DNA of 29,292 nt from CBDAKK01 sp965196605 (GCA_965196605.1 CBDAKK010000006.1:1-29292); one strand, 5' to 3'. Shown: positions 1 through 8,270, counted from the first letter of the stretch. Program-made: numbers and translations. The notes: generated by a model from the letters alone, not told the origin.

Positions 1-83
1 GGAGCACGCAAGCAAGGAAGCATGCCTCCTTCATGCGCGTGAAGCGCTGCAGCCCCTTCCAATGCCATGCTCGCCACACTCAT
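1..83 (-). CDS. Start of an unidentified gene, cut by the window edge
   Basis: An open frame of 27 codons begins at ATG (83-81) and runs off the left edge with no stop. Its start overlaps the stop of the M19 dipeptidase gene in an ATGA arrangement, the usual geometry for translational coupling. It would be the third gene of the aldehyde dehydrogenase-dipeptidase operon. The visible residues begin MSVASMALEGAAALHAHEGG and match no family I can name. There is no separate strong ribosome binding site, so expression would depend on termination at the upstream gene. It could also be chance open sequence after the operon's last gene. Confidence 0.4.
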   Translation of the reverse strand, partial: MSVASMALEGAAALHAHEGGMLPCLRA

Positions 84-1084
84 ACGCTCGTAGGTGTTTG
101 TGCGCGCAGCGAAGCCTTAAAAAAGCCATGCCAGTTCTTCCCCATAATCTTTTCGACCTCTTCCTCATCAAAGCCGTGAGCTATCATGGCATCCTCAAGC
201 AAGGCAAAGTCCGAAATACGCCGGTACCACGAGGCAGGCCTTGGCCACCCGCTATTCTCAGCTGAACCCTCACCGTAGTCCTTTACCTTGGTCCAGTGCC
301 CATTCCGCATGTACTCCAGCTCGTCTACCGAACGCCCTTGACAAATGTCCGTGCCTAACCCAAGGTGTTCTATTCCCACCACATCCACCAATCGTTTTAT
401 CTCATCCATCATCTCAGAGAGCGTACAGTCGGAGGTGTTTTTCAAATGAAACGGATACAGACTCAAGCCCAACATACCGCCCGAAGCACCCAATGCGCGC
501 AAGACCTCATCAGGCTTGTTGCGTATAGACTTGCGAAACGACAAGCTCTGCGCATGCGTTATTACTATGGGACGCTGTGAGTACTCTATGGCCTCCAACG
601 TGGAGCGCGAAGAACTGTGTGACATATCGATGAGCATGCCAACCCTGTTCATTTCCGCAATAACACCCTTGCCAAAGCGACTTATGCCCACGTCGTCTTT
701 TTCATAACAACCCCCGCAAAGCGGCGATTGGTTATTATACGAAAGCTGAATGACCCCCACATTCAAGCGACGATACAACTCTATAAAGTCGATGTTATTT
801 TCCATGGAGGAGCAATTTTGAAACCCAAAAAGCACTGCAAGGCGCTTCTCTGTGCCAACGCAGGCCTTAAGCCCCTCGGTGTCTGTGGCGGGATAAATCA
901 AGTCGGCATAGCTATCAAACAAGCGAAACCACTGGCCAAAGACACGCAAAGTCTCACTTGCATTTTCCCAAAACACCACGGTAACATGCACCATGTCCAA
1001 GCCCGCATCAAGCGCCTCTTGAAAATACTCTCGCGTGGGCAAGCCGTACTGTAACCCGTCTATGTACACCTTGTTGTTTCTCAT
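80..1084 (-). CDS. Membrane dipeptidase family (peptidase M19) protein with incomplete metal site
   Basis: The 334-residue product has the M19 (renal dipeptidase-like) TIM-barrel pattern: IDGLQYG at residues 8-14, the LIDMSHSS segment with His156, ITHAQ with His177, and LGLGTDICQG with Asp246. Classical M19 enzymes use an N-terminal HxD pair and a bridging glutamate for two zinc ions. Here the HxD is replaced by GLQYG and the glutamate region reads FGFQNCSSME, with Gln89 at the expected place. From memory this variant resembles a subgroup encoded near amine or betaine catabolism genes (for example Pseudomonas PA5396), so dipeptide cleavage should not be assumed. The start has an excellent ribosome binding site (AGGAGG, four bases before ATG). 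The gene lies 21 bases after the aldehyde dehydrogenase and is probably co-transcribed. Fold is confident; substrate is unknown. Confidence 0.85.
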   Translation of the reverse strand: MRNNKVYIDGLQYGLPTREYFQEALDAGLDMVHVTVVFWENASETLRVFGQWFRLFDSYADLIYPATDTEGLKACVGTEKRLAVLFGFQNCSSMENNIDFIELYRRLNVGVIQLSYNNQSPLCGGCYEKDDVGISRFGKGVIAEMNRVGMLIDMSHSSSRSTLEAIEYSQRPIVITHAQSLSFRKSIRNKPDEVLRALGASGGMLGLSLYPFHLKNTSDCTLSEMMDEIKRLVDVVGIEHLGLGTDICQGRSVDELEYMRNGHWTKVKDYGEGSAENSGWPRPASWYRRISDFALLEDAMIAHGFDEEEVEKIMGKNWHGFFKASLRAQTPTSV

Positions 1085-1105
1085 GCCGCCTCCTATATAT
1101 AAATG

Positions 1106-2539
1106 TTATGAGCGTATGTACGCAGTCTTTACCTTTGTATAAAACTCTATGGCATAGGTCCCCTGCTCACGCGGCCCAAAGGAAGAGTTTTTGGTACCAC
1201 CAAAGGGCACATGATAGTCCGTGCCCGCCGTGGGGAGATTAACCATAACGCAGCCCGAACGCGCATTACGCTTAAAATGCGTGGCATGCTGGAGCGAGCG
1301 CGTCACAATACCCGCGGTAAGCCCATAATCAGTGTCGTTGCATATCTCTAAGCCTTCAGCATAGTCCCGCACCTTCATAACGCAGGTTATGGGGCCAAAA
1401 ATTTCTTCCCTATTAATACGCATGGCATTGTTCGTATTAGTAAAAATTACGGGGCTAAAATAATATCCCTCTTTTTCCACCTTGGGCAACTCTCCTTGAT
1501 AAAACAAGGTAGCCCCTTCATCTCTGGCTATGTTCATGTATTTGTTGTTGTTAGCAAGCTGGGCTTCACTTGCACAAGGACCTAGGTTTATTCCCGCCTC
1601 AAGCGCATGCCCTATTTTTAAGCGCGAGCTTGCCTCTGCAAACTTTTCAAGAAATGCATCATATACCCCCGCAGTCACAATGATGCGCGAAGAAGCTGTG
1701 CACTTTTGCCCCGTACCCCCAAAGGCACCATTCACCGCACAGGCAAGTGCCACATCCATGTCCGCATCATCGAGGACAAGCAATGCATTTTTGCTGCCCA
1801 TTTCCAGCTGAAAGGGACGTAAAAAGGCGCTGGACTCCTGAGCAACAATGCGCCCCGTGGGCAAGGAACCCGTAAAGCTTACCGCGTTAATAGCTTCATT
1901 GCGCAGCAAGGCCTGCCCCGCTTTTGCGTCACCCAAGACCATTTGAAAGGCACCTTCTGGCAAACCTGCACGCTCAATTATTGCAGCCAAAGCACAGGCG
2001 CTTGCAGGCGTAGTGGGCGCAGGCTTAAAAACAACGCTGTTGCCAAAGGCCAAGGCAGGCGCTATTTTCCACGCGGGCAAGGCCACGGGAAAATTCCACG
2101 GCGTAATAATAAGCACCGTACCAACAGGCTCTCGCAACACTTCTATTTCCACACCCGCGCGCACAGAGTCGGCAAAGTTGCCAAGGTTTCTCAAGGCCTC
2201 TGCTGCAAAATACTGAAAAAAGCGCCCCGCGCAGTCTACCTCTCCCACGCCCTCCGCAAGCGGCTTGCCCTCCTCCAAGGAAATCAAAGTTCCAATCTCT
2301 TGCTTCTTTTCAATAAGCTCATTCCCAATACGCATGAGCACATCAGAACGCGCCTCAATGCCACACGCAGCCCACGCGCGCTGCCCCGCTTGCGCACCCG
2401 CTACGGCACGCGCAATACACGCATCATCAGCAAGCAATGCAGTACCAAGCGGATTTTGTATATCAGAAGGGTTTATGTTTATCAGTCTTTCACTCCCTCC
2501 AACCCACGCACCATTTACAAAATTCTTATATTCTTCCAT
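1106..2539 (-). CDS. NAD(P)-dependent semialdehyde dehydrogenase (aldehyde dehydrogenase superfamily)
   Basis: The 477-residue protein is a full-length aldehyde dehydrogenase, an enzyme that oxidises an aldehyde to the acid with NAD(P)+. The Rossmann signature PWNFP carries Asn149, LEMGSKN carries the general base Glu246, and GGTGQKCTASSR carries the catalytic Cys280. The C-terminal segment VPFGGTKNSSFGPREQG resembles succinate- and alpha-ketoglutarate-semialdehyde dehydrogenases, so a dicarboxylic semialdehyde is the likeliest substrate; I cannot choose between them. ATG at 2539 follows a GAGG-type ribosome binding site. It is the first gene of an operon with the M19 protein, which suggests one catabolic pathway, perhaps of an amine, amino acid or betaine. 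That pathway link is inference. Confidence 0.9.
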   Translation of the reverse strand: MEEYKNFVNGAWVGGSERLININPSDIQNPLGTALLADDACIARAVAGAQAGQRAWAACGIEARSDVLMRIGNELIEKKQEIGTLISLEEGKPLAEGVGEVDCAGRFFQYFAAEALRNLGNFADSVRAGVEIEVLREPVGTVLIITPWNFPVALPAWKIAPALAFGNSVVFKPAPTTPASACALAAIIERAGLPEGAFQMVLGDAKAGQALLRNEAINAVSFTGSLPTGRIVAQESSAFLRPFQLEMGSKNALLVLDDADMDVALACAVNGAFGGTGQKCTASSRIIVTAGVYDAFLEKFAEASSRLKIGHALEAGINLGPCASEAQLANNNKYMNIARDEGATLFYQGELPKVEKEGYYFSPVIFTNTNNAMRINREEIFGPITCVMKVRDYAEGLEICNDTDYGLTAGIVTRSLQHATHFKRNARSGCVMVNLPTAGTDYHVPFGGTKNSSFGPREQGTYAIEFYTKVKTAYIRS

Positions 2540-2632
2540 AGTTATTACCTCACATTATCAATAAATTAACACAAACATTACTTATTAGTATATCAAATAC
2601 ACAGCAAAACATTAATAGCATTACATTTGCCC

Positions 2633-3417
2633 CTGTGGGGGGGAGTGCCCCCACAGCGGCTTTTGCTATAAGCTCCATCTCTGTGTCGCACCATCCATGA
2701 CGCTCAATGCGTCCCATCCATGGGACGAGCGACCGCTGCGCTCCGCAATCTGAATGTCAGCACCCGTACCATCCATGGCAGCCAATGCGTAGCGTGATGT
2801 CGGCTCCATGTTAATTACACGGGACTCCATCCTGCTTCGCAGATACGAAGTCACTGCTGACAGCTGCATCTAGCGCAGCAACGCGGAGCGTAACATGGAT
2901 ACTCACAGACATGCTACAGCTGTCCATCCTTGGCGCCCTATGCGTGCCGTCCGTGGCACGGGCGTCGCTACGCTCTCGACATTTTTTCTTTGGTACCTTT
3001 CTTGTTGTCGCTTGCTCTATTTCATGTTCCATCCTTGGCGCCCCTTCAGCCCCATCCGTGGGGCGGTCGTCCGCTAACGCTCCACTATCTAGCAGTGGCG
3101 CCCGCTCGCTCTGCTCGCGTTATTTTGAAAAAAGAAAAAAGTCGTGAGCCGAAGGCGAGCGGCTAGAAACAATTAAAATAAGTGTCGCAACGCGACACAG
3201 AAATGAAGCTTATAGCAAGTACGGCCAACCGAAGCGTTTGCATAGTGCGTTTCGATGCATGGCTACCAATGGCGTTCATAAAAAACAGCGTCAACAAAAC
3301 TGTGGTAGCTTACACGCGCGGAGCGCAGGGCAGCGTCACACCCCATGGGGGGTGTGGGGGGACACTCCCCCACACAAAGGTTATGCCCTGTGACTTTACA
3401 AGAGCATGACGCAGCAC
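2633..3417. repeat. Intergenic mosaic of dispersed repeats between the operon and the MATE gene
   Basis: No credible gene is visible here. The stretch starts with a perfect hairpin of CTGTGGGGG and CCCCCACAG (2633-2641/2648-2656) and ends with another, GTGTGGGGG/CCCCCACAC (3352-3360/3367-3375). Between them lie pieces found elsewhere in the window. The segment 2807-2896 recurs inverted at about 7386-7500. TTGCTATAAGCTCC with its flank (2666-2695) recurs at 12229-12256 and inverted at 3195-3221. The TTGGCGCCCTATGCGTG block near 2930 recurs near 23530 and inverted near 24615. A small perfect hairpin GTGTCGC-AAC-GCGACAC lies at 3182-3198. Short open frames here are composed of these repeats and are not reported as genes. 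Confidence 0.75.
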
Positions 3418-3447
3418 TTACAAGTCTTGTGCATAATGGCTTATAAT
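3418..3447 (+). promoter_or_regulatory. Candidate sigma70-type promoter of the MATE gene
   Basis: A consensus -10 TATAAT (3442-3447) lies 18 bases after a weak -35, TTACAA (3418-3423). Transcription would start near 3454, about 55 bases before the MATE start codon at 3511. The -10 is perfect; the -35 match is poor. Confidence 0.4.
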
Positions 3448-3510
3448 AAAGACACTTGATATATATAACTCGGCGCATGCAGGAGTAACATAACTTTTAA
3501 AGGACAAGCC

Positions 3511-4891
3511 ATGAACAAAACACAAAATTTTGACCTCACCAATGGGAGCATAGCAAGGCACATGGTGCGCATTGCAACGCCGCCATGTGGGGGCTTATAT
3601 TTAGCTCGTTGTACAACTGGATAGACACCTTTTGGGCGGGCAGATATCAACAAATGCGCTTGCGGCGCTTTCGCTTTCTTTTCCCATATTTTTAGCGAGC
3701 ATAGGCATTACGCAATGCATTTTTAGTGGCGCCATGGTGCTCATAGCCAACTCACTTGGTGCGGGCGACCAAGAAAAAGCAAAGTATTACTTAGAAAAAG
3801 CAGTAGGCTTAAGCCTTGTAGCGGGTGTGCTCGCCATGCTCACTGTGTGGACGACAGCCCGCCCCCTCATGCGTGCCCTAGGCGGGAAAGGCGAAGTGCT
3901 AGAAATGGCATGGGACTACTTACAAGTGTTGGCATTAGGCTTGCCTTTTATGGTAAGCTCCTTTACGCTTAATGCGGGACTTCTGAGCCGTGGCAACACA
4001 AGGTTTCAACGCAACCTCTACATTATGAACGCGCTCATTAACCTTGCGCTCGACCCGCTGCTTCTCTACGGGTTTTCTTTCCGAGGGGTGCGAATTATAC
4101 CCGCAATGGGCGTACGCGGCATAGCGCTTGCAACGGTGATGGTCTTTGCCTTGGGCGCGCTGCTTACGCTGCGCAAGGTGCTCAAGGAGCAAGACATGCG
4201 CTCGGACAGCCTGCACCGCTATGCCCTAACCCTCAAAGACAGCGCTCAAATTCTCTATTATGGACTACCCGCATTCACACACCTAGCCTTAGTCTCCCTC
4301 GGGCTTGCTATTGTCAATTTTTTTCTCTACCGCCTCGGTGGCAGCCACGTAGTGGCGGGCTACGGCATAGGGCTACGCATAGAACAACTAGCGCTCGTAC
4401 CGTCCATAGGCATAGGCACGGCACTCTCCGCCATTGTGGGGCAAAACAACGGCGCAGGGCGCTTTAACAGAATATGCGAGGCCTACCGGGTTGGTCTGCT
4501 CATGGCATTAGCCGTGCTAGTGTTGGGCATGCTCCCCATAGCCCTTTTGGGCAAGCAAATTGCTAGCGTATTTTCAAGCGACCCTTCCGTAATTACGGTA
4601 GTGAACCATTACCTCTGGTTCGCCGCCGTCATATTTTTTGCCTATCAATTCATAGGGCTCTCTTCATCCACCTTCCAGGGCATGAAGCACCCGCTTGTCC
4701 CCATATTATTTGTTACCCTAAGACAACTTGTGCTCCCTTGGATTTTCATTCCCCTTTTTGCCTACGCACTCTCATGGGGCATATACGGCGTCTTCAGCTC
4801 AGTACTCGTATGTGCATGGATAAACGCCCTCGGCCTTCTTGTATATGTAACGACACTCCTGCGCAAAAAAATGCGTACCACCACCACATAA
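3511..4891 (+). pseudogene. MATE-family multidrug/Na+ antiporter, frameshifted near its 5' end
   Basis: ATG at 3511, seven bases after AAAGGA, opens a typical MATE N-terminus (MNKTQNFDLTNGSIARHMVR). That frame stops after 35 codons. The homologous continuation (WGLIFSSLYNWIDTFWAG) is in the next frame from about 3583, and a further shift near 3638 enters the long frame GQISTNALAALSLSFP that continues to 4891. Each shift is repaired by adding one base, at a CCGCC and at a GCGGGC. The remaining 419 residues contain about eleven hydrophobic segments and look otherwise normal for this transporter family, which exports drugs or metabolites using cation gradients. A TTG at 3632 could start the long frame but would lose the first transmembrane helix. 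Either a recent pseudogene or two sequencing errors. Confidence 0.85.
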
Positions 4892-5028
4892 GCAAATGAC
4901 GTTTACTCCGTGAATAATACCTCATTGAAACACGGGCGCCTTTGCAAAGCAAGCCCCACACCCACCGAGTATTGAAGAACGTCTCTTCTCTCTGCTGTTC
5001 GTGATACAGCTATTCATGCAATAAGACG

Positions 5029-5140
5029 TAGTGAGATTGCGCTCACATACGACAATTATTAAACAGTTGCCCGAGAAATGCCTTGACTTCTAAGCACCTG
5101 CTCAATGCTTTTTTGTTGCACACAGCAATTTGAATTCACC
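5029..5140 (+). mobile_element. 3' end remnant of an IS30-family element
   Basis: This 112-base piece aligns by eye with the right end of the element ending at 7181. It shares TAGTGAGATT, the block encoding a degenerate PEKCLDF (IS30 C-termini commonly read RPRKCLDF), CTGTTGCAC-like sequence and the end TTGAATTCACC (5130-5140; the other ends are TTGAATCCACC). No left end or open transposase frame remains. The flanking 4892-5028 shows no gene or recognisable repeat. Confidence 0.6.
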
Positions 5141-5326
5141 CCGTGCCTATTATTTAAGTGCCCTTTATAAAAGGGTAAACAGACGTTTAATTCACACATG
5201 TTATATAGACATATTCTATTCGTGTACAATTTATGTATACAAGTATCTTGGGCATAGAGAACATATAACAAGCGTTACTTTAAGCTCTCCATAAGCAAAA
5301 CAACACTAAATATGTGGAATAGAGGC

Positions 5327-5399
5327 AGCGAGAAACGGGACTTGAACCCGCGACTTCCACCTTGGCAAGGTGGCGCTCTACCAGCTGAGCTATTCTCGC
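5327..5399 (-). tRNA. tRNA-Gly (anticodon GCC)
   Basis: Read on the minus strand, the acceptor stem GCGAGAA pairs with TTCTCGC. The D arm contains AGCTCAGCTGGTAGAGC. The anticodon stem CCACC/GGTGG encloses loop TTGCCAA with anticodon GCC, and the T arm contains GCGGGTTCAAGTCCCGT. The length is 73 bases including discriminator T, which is normal for bacterial tRNA-Gly. The 3' CCA is not encoded (TGCC follows) and must be added after transcription. IS30 remnants lie on both sides, in line with tRNA genes being insertion hot spots. Confidence 0.97.
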
Positions 5400-5409
5400 A
5401 TTTTTAATA

Positions 5410-5438
5410 ATAATACTCATAATCATAGTACTCGTCAA
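5410..5438 (-). promoter_or_regulatory. Promoter of the tRNA-Gly gene
   Basis: On the minus strand, -35 TTGACG (5438-5433) is followed after exactly 17 bases by -10 TATTAT (5415-5410). The predicted start near 5403 is four bases before the mature tRNA 5' end, a typical bacterial tRNA promoter. Confidence 0.75.
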
Positions 5439-5457
5439 TACGAAGCAATAATAAAGG

Positions 5458-5919
5458 GGTGGATTCAAGGGGGAAGTGCAACAGAGAGGGAGAAAGAGGA
5501 AATAAAAAAAGGGACACCTTGTACGATTGATAGATAAAGAAAAATCAAGAATCGAGGAGGAGTCCCAATATGGGTAGTATATCAAAACCAACAAGCGTAT
5601 ATACGCATCTGAGTGCTGCAGAGCGAGAAACAATAGCACTTATGAGGTACATAGGAAGGCCACTGCGAGCAATAGCACAAAAACTTGGACGAAGCGTGAG
5701 TACGATATGCCGAGAATTGCACCGCACGCTTATTTGTTGAGCATAGTTCTCAGAGAAACCCCGCCGCCATTGAGTTGGCTCTCAGAGAGTTTTACCACGG
5801 CACTTTATACCGGGGTGTAGTTTTTCCTTTCGCTAGCTTGTTTATATTGGCTAGAACATGTCCTAACTTCCAAACGCCTTTCAGTGCTTGTCTGTTGTAC
5901 GTAGCAATTTGAATCCACC
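5458..5919 (+). mobile_element. Internally deleted IS30-family element
   Basis: The element is bounded by inverted ends GGTGGATTCAA (5458-5468) and TTGAATCCACC (5909-5919), a perfect 11-base pair. At 462 bases it is much shorter than a complete IS30 element (about 1-1.2 kb). It keeps the 5' part of the transposase gene and a short 3' tail (5873-5919). The DDE catalytic core is missing, so it cannot encode its own transposition, though the intact ends might be used in trans by a complete relative. Confidence 0.75.
5570..5740 (+). pseudogene. IS30 transposase, N-terminal helix-turn-helix fragment
   Basis: The frame ATG 5570 to TGA 5738-5740 encodes 56 residues including HLSAAERETIAL and RAIAQKLGRSVSTICREL, the helix-turn-helix that IS30 transposases use to bind their ends. 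It follows a strong ribosome binding site (GAGGAGG). The frame ends just after the HTH where about 250 more residues would be expected; the DDE domain has been lost by the internal deletion. A truncated HTH protein could in principle act as a repressor, but nothing here shows that. Confidence 0.75.
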
Positions 5920-5945
5920 TTTGATTTTATTTATGCTATTTCTCA

Positions 5946-6544
5946 TTATGGACGATAGGTTATTATTGGCTTGTCACCAGTAGGAATAGGAGTACCCGTC
6001 ATCGTCACCGTCTGGAAAATAATCCTGCTCCATTGGCTTTGAATGTGAGGCGTATTGAATGATTGAGGCAAAGATATACGGAGAGGATTTACATTTCCCA
6101 AGAAGGCCTGAGGATGTATCTCATGCCCCCCTTTATTAGTAGCTTTTCGTTATTCATAACAATGTCCTTAATTTTATTGTTTGCAAAAGCTTTTACACCT
6201 ATATGAGAAACATTAGAAGGAATAGTGACATGTGTAAGTTTATTTCCCTTAAATGCCTCCATATCAATCATCTTAAGACTATCGGGAAGCGTGATGCTTG
6301 TGATCTTATTGTCTGCAAATGCACCACGGTTAATCTGTATAAGTTTGCTTGGTTGTTCAAACACTACCTTGGTATATCCCTTGTTCTTGTACTTATTTTG
6401 CTCGATAGTGGTAACGTCTTTTGCTATACAAAGCGTAGTAGCTGTAGTAACACATGCTTTTGCTTTTGCTTTTGTAGTGTCTTCACAGGCAACAAAGCCC
6501 ATCATCACGATAAACACAATTATTAATATCTGTAAATGTTTCAT
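5946..6544 (-). pseudogene. BspA-type leucine-rich-repeat lipoprotein, frameshifted at a G6 tract
   Basis: ATG at 6544 follows AGGAG with good spacing. The product begins with a lipoprotein signal ending in the lipobox GFVAC (Cys20), followed by two to three LRR_5/BspA repeats (for example FADNKITSITLP and FKGNKLTHVTIP), as found in surface proteins that bind host matrix or other bacteria. The uninterrupted frame stops at 6089 after 151 residues with an unrepeat-like tail. Adding one G to the six-G run (6126-6131 on the plus strand as C6) continues as HPQAFLGNVNPLRISLP and ends at 5946, giving about 199 residues. The run may be phase-variable, decayed or misread. BspA proteins are usually longer, so this is a short member or remnant. 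Confidence 0.75.
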
Positions 6545-6691
6545 ATTGTTTCTCCTATTTTTGTCTTTACATTCCTATAAAGGTGGTAGACACTGAACGC
6601 TATAGAATAAGAATCTTACTATAAAGATACAAATTTTATATATGAATAAGCGTTCTTTATAAAGTTAGTACAAATGATTTGCTAATACAAG

Positions 6692-7181
6692 GGTAGATTC
6701 AAAAAAAGGGGACACCTTGTGCAATTGCGTTAGAGTTTCCTCAAAAGCTACCATACTGGTTGTGTTAGAAAAGCGTACTCGCCATCTTTGGCTCCACAAA
6801 ATCCCAAACAAAACTGCCCATACGCTCAAGTATGCCTTGTTATTTTTATTCCGTGCTATACCTGAGCACATGAGAAAGTCTTTTACCTATGACAACGGTA
6901 GTGAGAATGCATATCACCATCAGGTAAACAAGCGGCTTGGTACTCAATCTTATTTTTGTCAGCCCTATTGTTCTTGGGAAAAAGGCGCCGTGGAAAACGC
7001 CATTGGTTTAGTTCGCCAGTACTTCCGCAATAAATTAAATGAGGGGGCACACCTTTTCATAAAGTAAAACATAGTGAGATTACTCACGTTCAACATCTAT
7101 TAAACAATCGCCCAAGAAAATGTCTTGATTTCCTAACTTCTGCTCACTGCTTTTCTGTTGCACTTGCCTCTTGAATCCACC
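6692..7181 (+). mobile_element. IS30-family element lacking its 5' transposase region
   Basis: The left end GGTAGATTCAA (6692-6702) and the right end TTGAATCCACC (7171-7181) match the neighbouring element's ends with one change. Both elements share GGGACACCTTGT just inside the left end. The interior keeps the transposase DDE region but has lost the HTH domain, the opposite deletion to the copy at 5458-5919. At about 490 bases it is a non-autonomous remnant. Confidence 0.7.
6717..7067 (+). pseudogene. IS30 transposase, DDE-domain fragment
   Basis: The open frame encodes ATILVVLEKRTRHLWLHKIP, then KSFTYDNGSENAYH with the second catalytic Asp, and YCSWEKGAVENAIGLVRQYF with the catalytic Glu; these are hallmarks of IS30 integrase cores. 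The first Asp strand and the entire DNA-binding N-terminus are missing. The frame stops at 7067, before the expected C-terminus, which continues in other frames at 7068-7165. There is no ribosome binding site. Certainly non-functional as a transposase. Confidence 0.8.
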
Positions 7182-7190
7182 ACGCAATAG

Positions 7191-7330
7191 TAAAGAAGCT
7201 ATGTCGACAAAGAGCAAAAGAGTTGAGCAGGAGAATGGAATACAAGGGCGCTTGTGTGATCTTCGCCATTGCCTTTTGTACATCCGTTGCGCTTTTTCAT
7301 CGTTGTATTGTATGCGCGTTTTTTTGAAGC
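7191..7330 (-). pseudogene. Possible further IS30 transposase fragment, opposite strand
   Basis: On the minus strand two overlapping frames give KKRAYNTT followed, after a frameshift, by KAQRMYKRQWRRSHKRPCI. That resembles the basic linker after the HTH of IS30 transposases (an AQ..Y..RR..S.R pattern). It abuts the right end of the preceding element at 7181, suggesting nested or rearranged insertions. The identification rests only on a short pattern. Confidence 0.35.
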
Positions 7331-7385
7331 AGCCTCTCCATAACGAGCGAGTTCTTTACACAGTCGTCCCATGCTGCGAATACCC

Positions 7386-7685
7386 ATGTTACGCTCCGCC
7401 TTGCTCCGCTCGATGCAGCTGTCAGCAGTGACTTCGTATCTGCGCAGCAGGATGGTCGCTCGTCCCATGTCTGCGCAGCAGGATGGAGTCCCGTGTAATT
7501 AATATGGAGCCGACATCAGGGGACGCATTGAGCGCCATGGACGGTGACCCGTGTAATTACCATGGAGCCGACATCAGGATACGTATAGGCACCAAGAATG
7601 GACAACGTAATATATTAAGACAACGCCATACGCAAAGCAACTTTGCGCGCCTAAACCACTAAAATAACTTATACGCTGTTACGCT
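7386..7685. repeat. Dispersed intergenic repeats, including a copy of the 2807-2896 element
   Basis: Positions 7386-7480 are a near-identical inverted copy of 2807-2896; both contain ATGCAGCTGTCAGCAGTGAC and TTCGTATCTGCG. TGACCCGTGTAATTAC and ATGGAGCCGACATCAG are repeated in tandem at 7490-7580. At 7630-7685 there is one unit resembling the large hairpin array: CGCAAAGCAACTTTGCG, then GCGCC and TATACGCTGTTA. No gene is evident from 7331 to 7847. Confidence 0.7.
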
Positions 7686-7791
7686 GCCTTCTGAAACATT
7701 GCCAAAAAGTTTTTATATACACAGATATCACTAAAACAGTGCTAAAATATATTTAGTCATACATTGCTTTTTTTCAAGCAACTATCAAAAA

Positions 7792-7832
7792 CCGATTCTC
7801 ACTTTGAATTGGATTCTTTGTCACATAGTTAG
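7792..7832 (-). repeat. Copy of a roughly 44-base dispersed repeat shared with 28598-28641
   Basis: Read on the minus strand this carries AACTATGTGACAAAGAATCC followed by AATTCAAAGTGAGAAT. The plus strand at 28598-28641 has the same order with few differences. Repeated AATCCAA(C/T)TCAAAGTGAGAA-type motifs remind me of the ends of some IS21-family elements, but no transposase is present in either place. Confidence 0.55.
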
Positions 7833-7847
7833 TTCAATTTTACATTC

Positions 7848-8195
7848 ATGAAGAATATTTTCAAGCTACCAAAAGCCGTACACTTACCCTTACAAGAAGA
7901 ATTTTTTGAAACTCTTTTGCACATGAAAGACGTGCGAGTAGAACGCATTATTTCGCAAGGGCAGTGCTCACCGAGGGGCTTTTGGTATGACCAAGAGCAA
8001 GACGAATGGATTGTGCTTTTGCAAGGCAGCGCAGAAATTACCACGAAGGACGAACAAGGCAAAGAAACACTGTGGCGTTTGGAAGCAGGAGACCACATGC
8101 TACTAAAAGCGCATTGCAAACACCGAGTTGAAAAAACCAGCAGTAGTCCGCAAGCGGTTTGGCTTGCGCTTCATGGTGTTAGTAACGCGCACTAA
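7848..8195 (+). CDS. Small single-domain cupin protein
   Basis: The 115-residue protein has the two cupin motifs of a small beta-barrel. The first is near DQEQDEWIVLLQGSAEI (residues 45-61), although the usual HxH is replaced by DEW. The second is GDHMLLKAHCKHRVEKT (about 82-98), with possible ligands His83, His90 and His93. Small cupins of this type can be metal-dependent enzymes or sugar/ligand sensors; no substrate can be assigned. No clear ribosome binding site precedes ATG 7848. A bidirectional terminator follows 11 bases after the stop and is shared with the convergent lipoprotein gene. Damaged copies of its 3' end recur at 9458 and 10770. Confidence 0.8.
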   Translation: MKNIFKLPKAVHLPLQEEFFETLLHMKDVRVERIISQGQCSPRGFWYDQEQDEWIVLLQGSAEITTKDEQGKETLWRLEAGDHMLLKAHCKHRVEKTSSSPQAVWLALHGVSNAH

Positions 8196-8205
8196 AATAA
8201 AAAAA

Positions 8206-8230
8206 GCCCTAACTTTAGTTAGGGCCTTTT
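8206..8230. terminator. Bidirectional rho-independent terminator
   Basis: GCCCTAAC (8206-8213) pairs with GTTAGGGC (8218-8225) around TTTA. CTTTT follows on the plus strand and an A-rich run precedes it, giving a U tract on the minus strand. It serves the cupin gene and the convergent lipoprotein copy A. Confidence 0.9.
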
Positions 8231-8270
8231 CATTGAGAATATGAGACGGTATTCTCGTAAATCAAGTTAG

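Noticed and set aside
2811..3653. Small open frames between the aldehyde dehydrogenase and the MATE gene
   Set aside because: They lie on both strands within dispersed repeats and have no start signals or family resemblance.
5946..6089. Second gene downstream of the LRR lipoprotein, ending FPDGDDDGYSYSYW in another frame
   Set aside because: It has no start signal. The alternative frame joins smoothly to the LRR gene through the G6 run and explains the sequence better.
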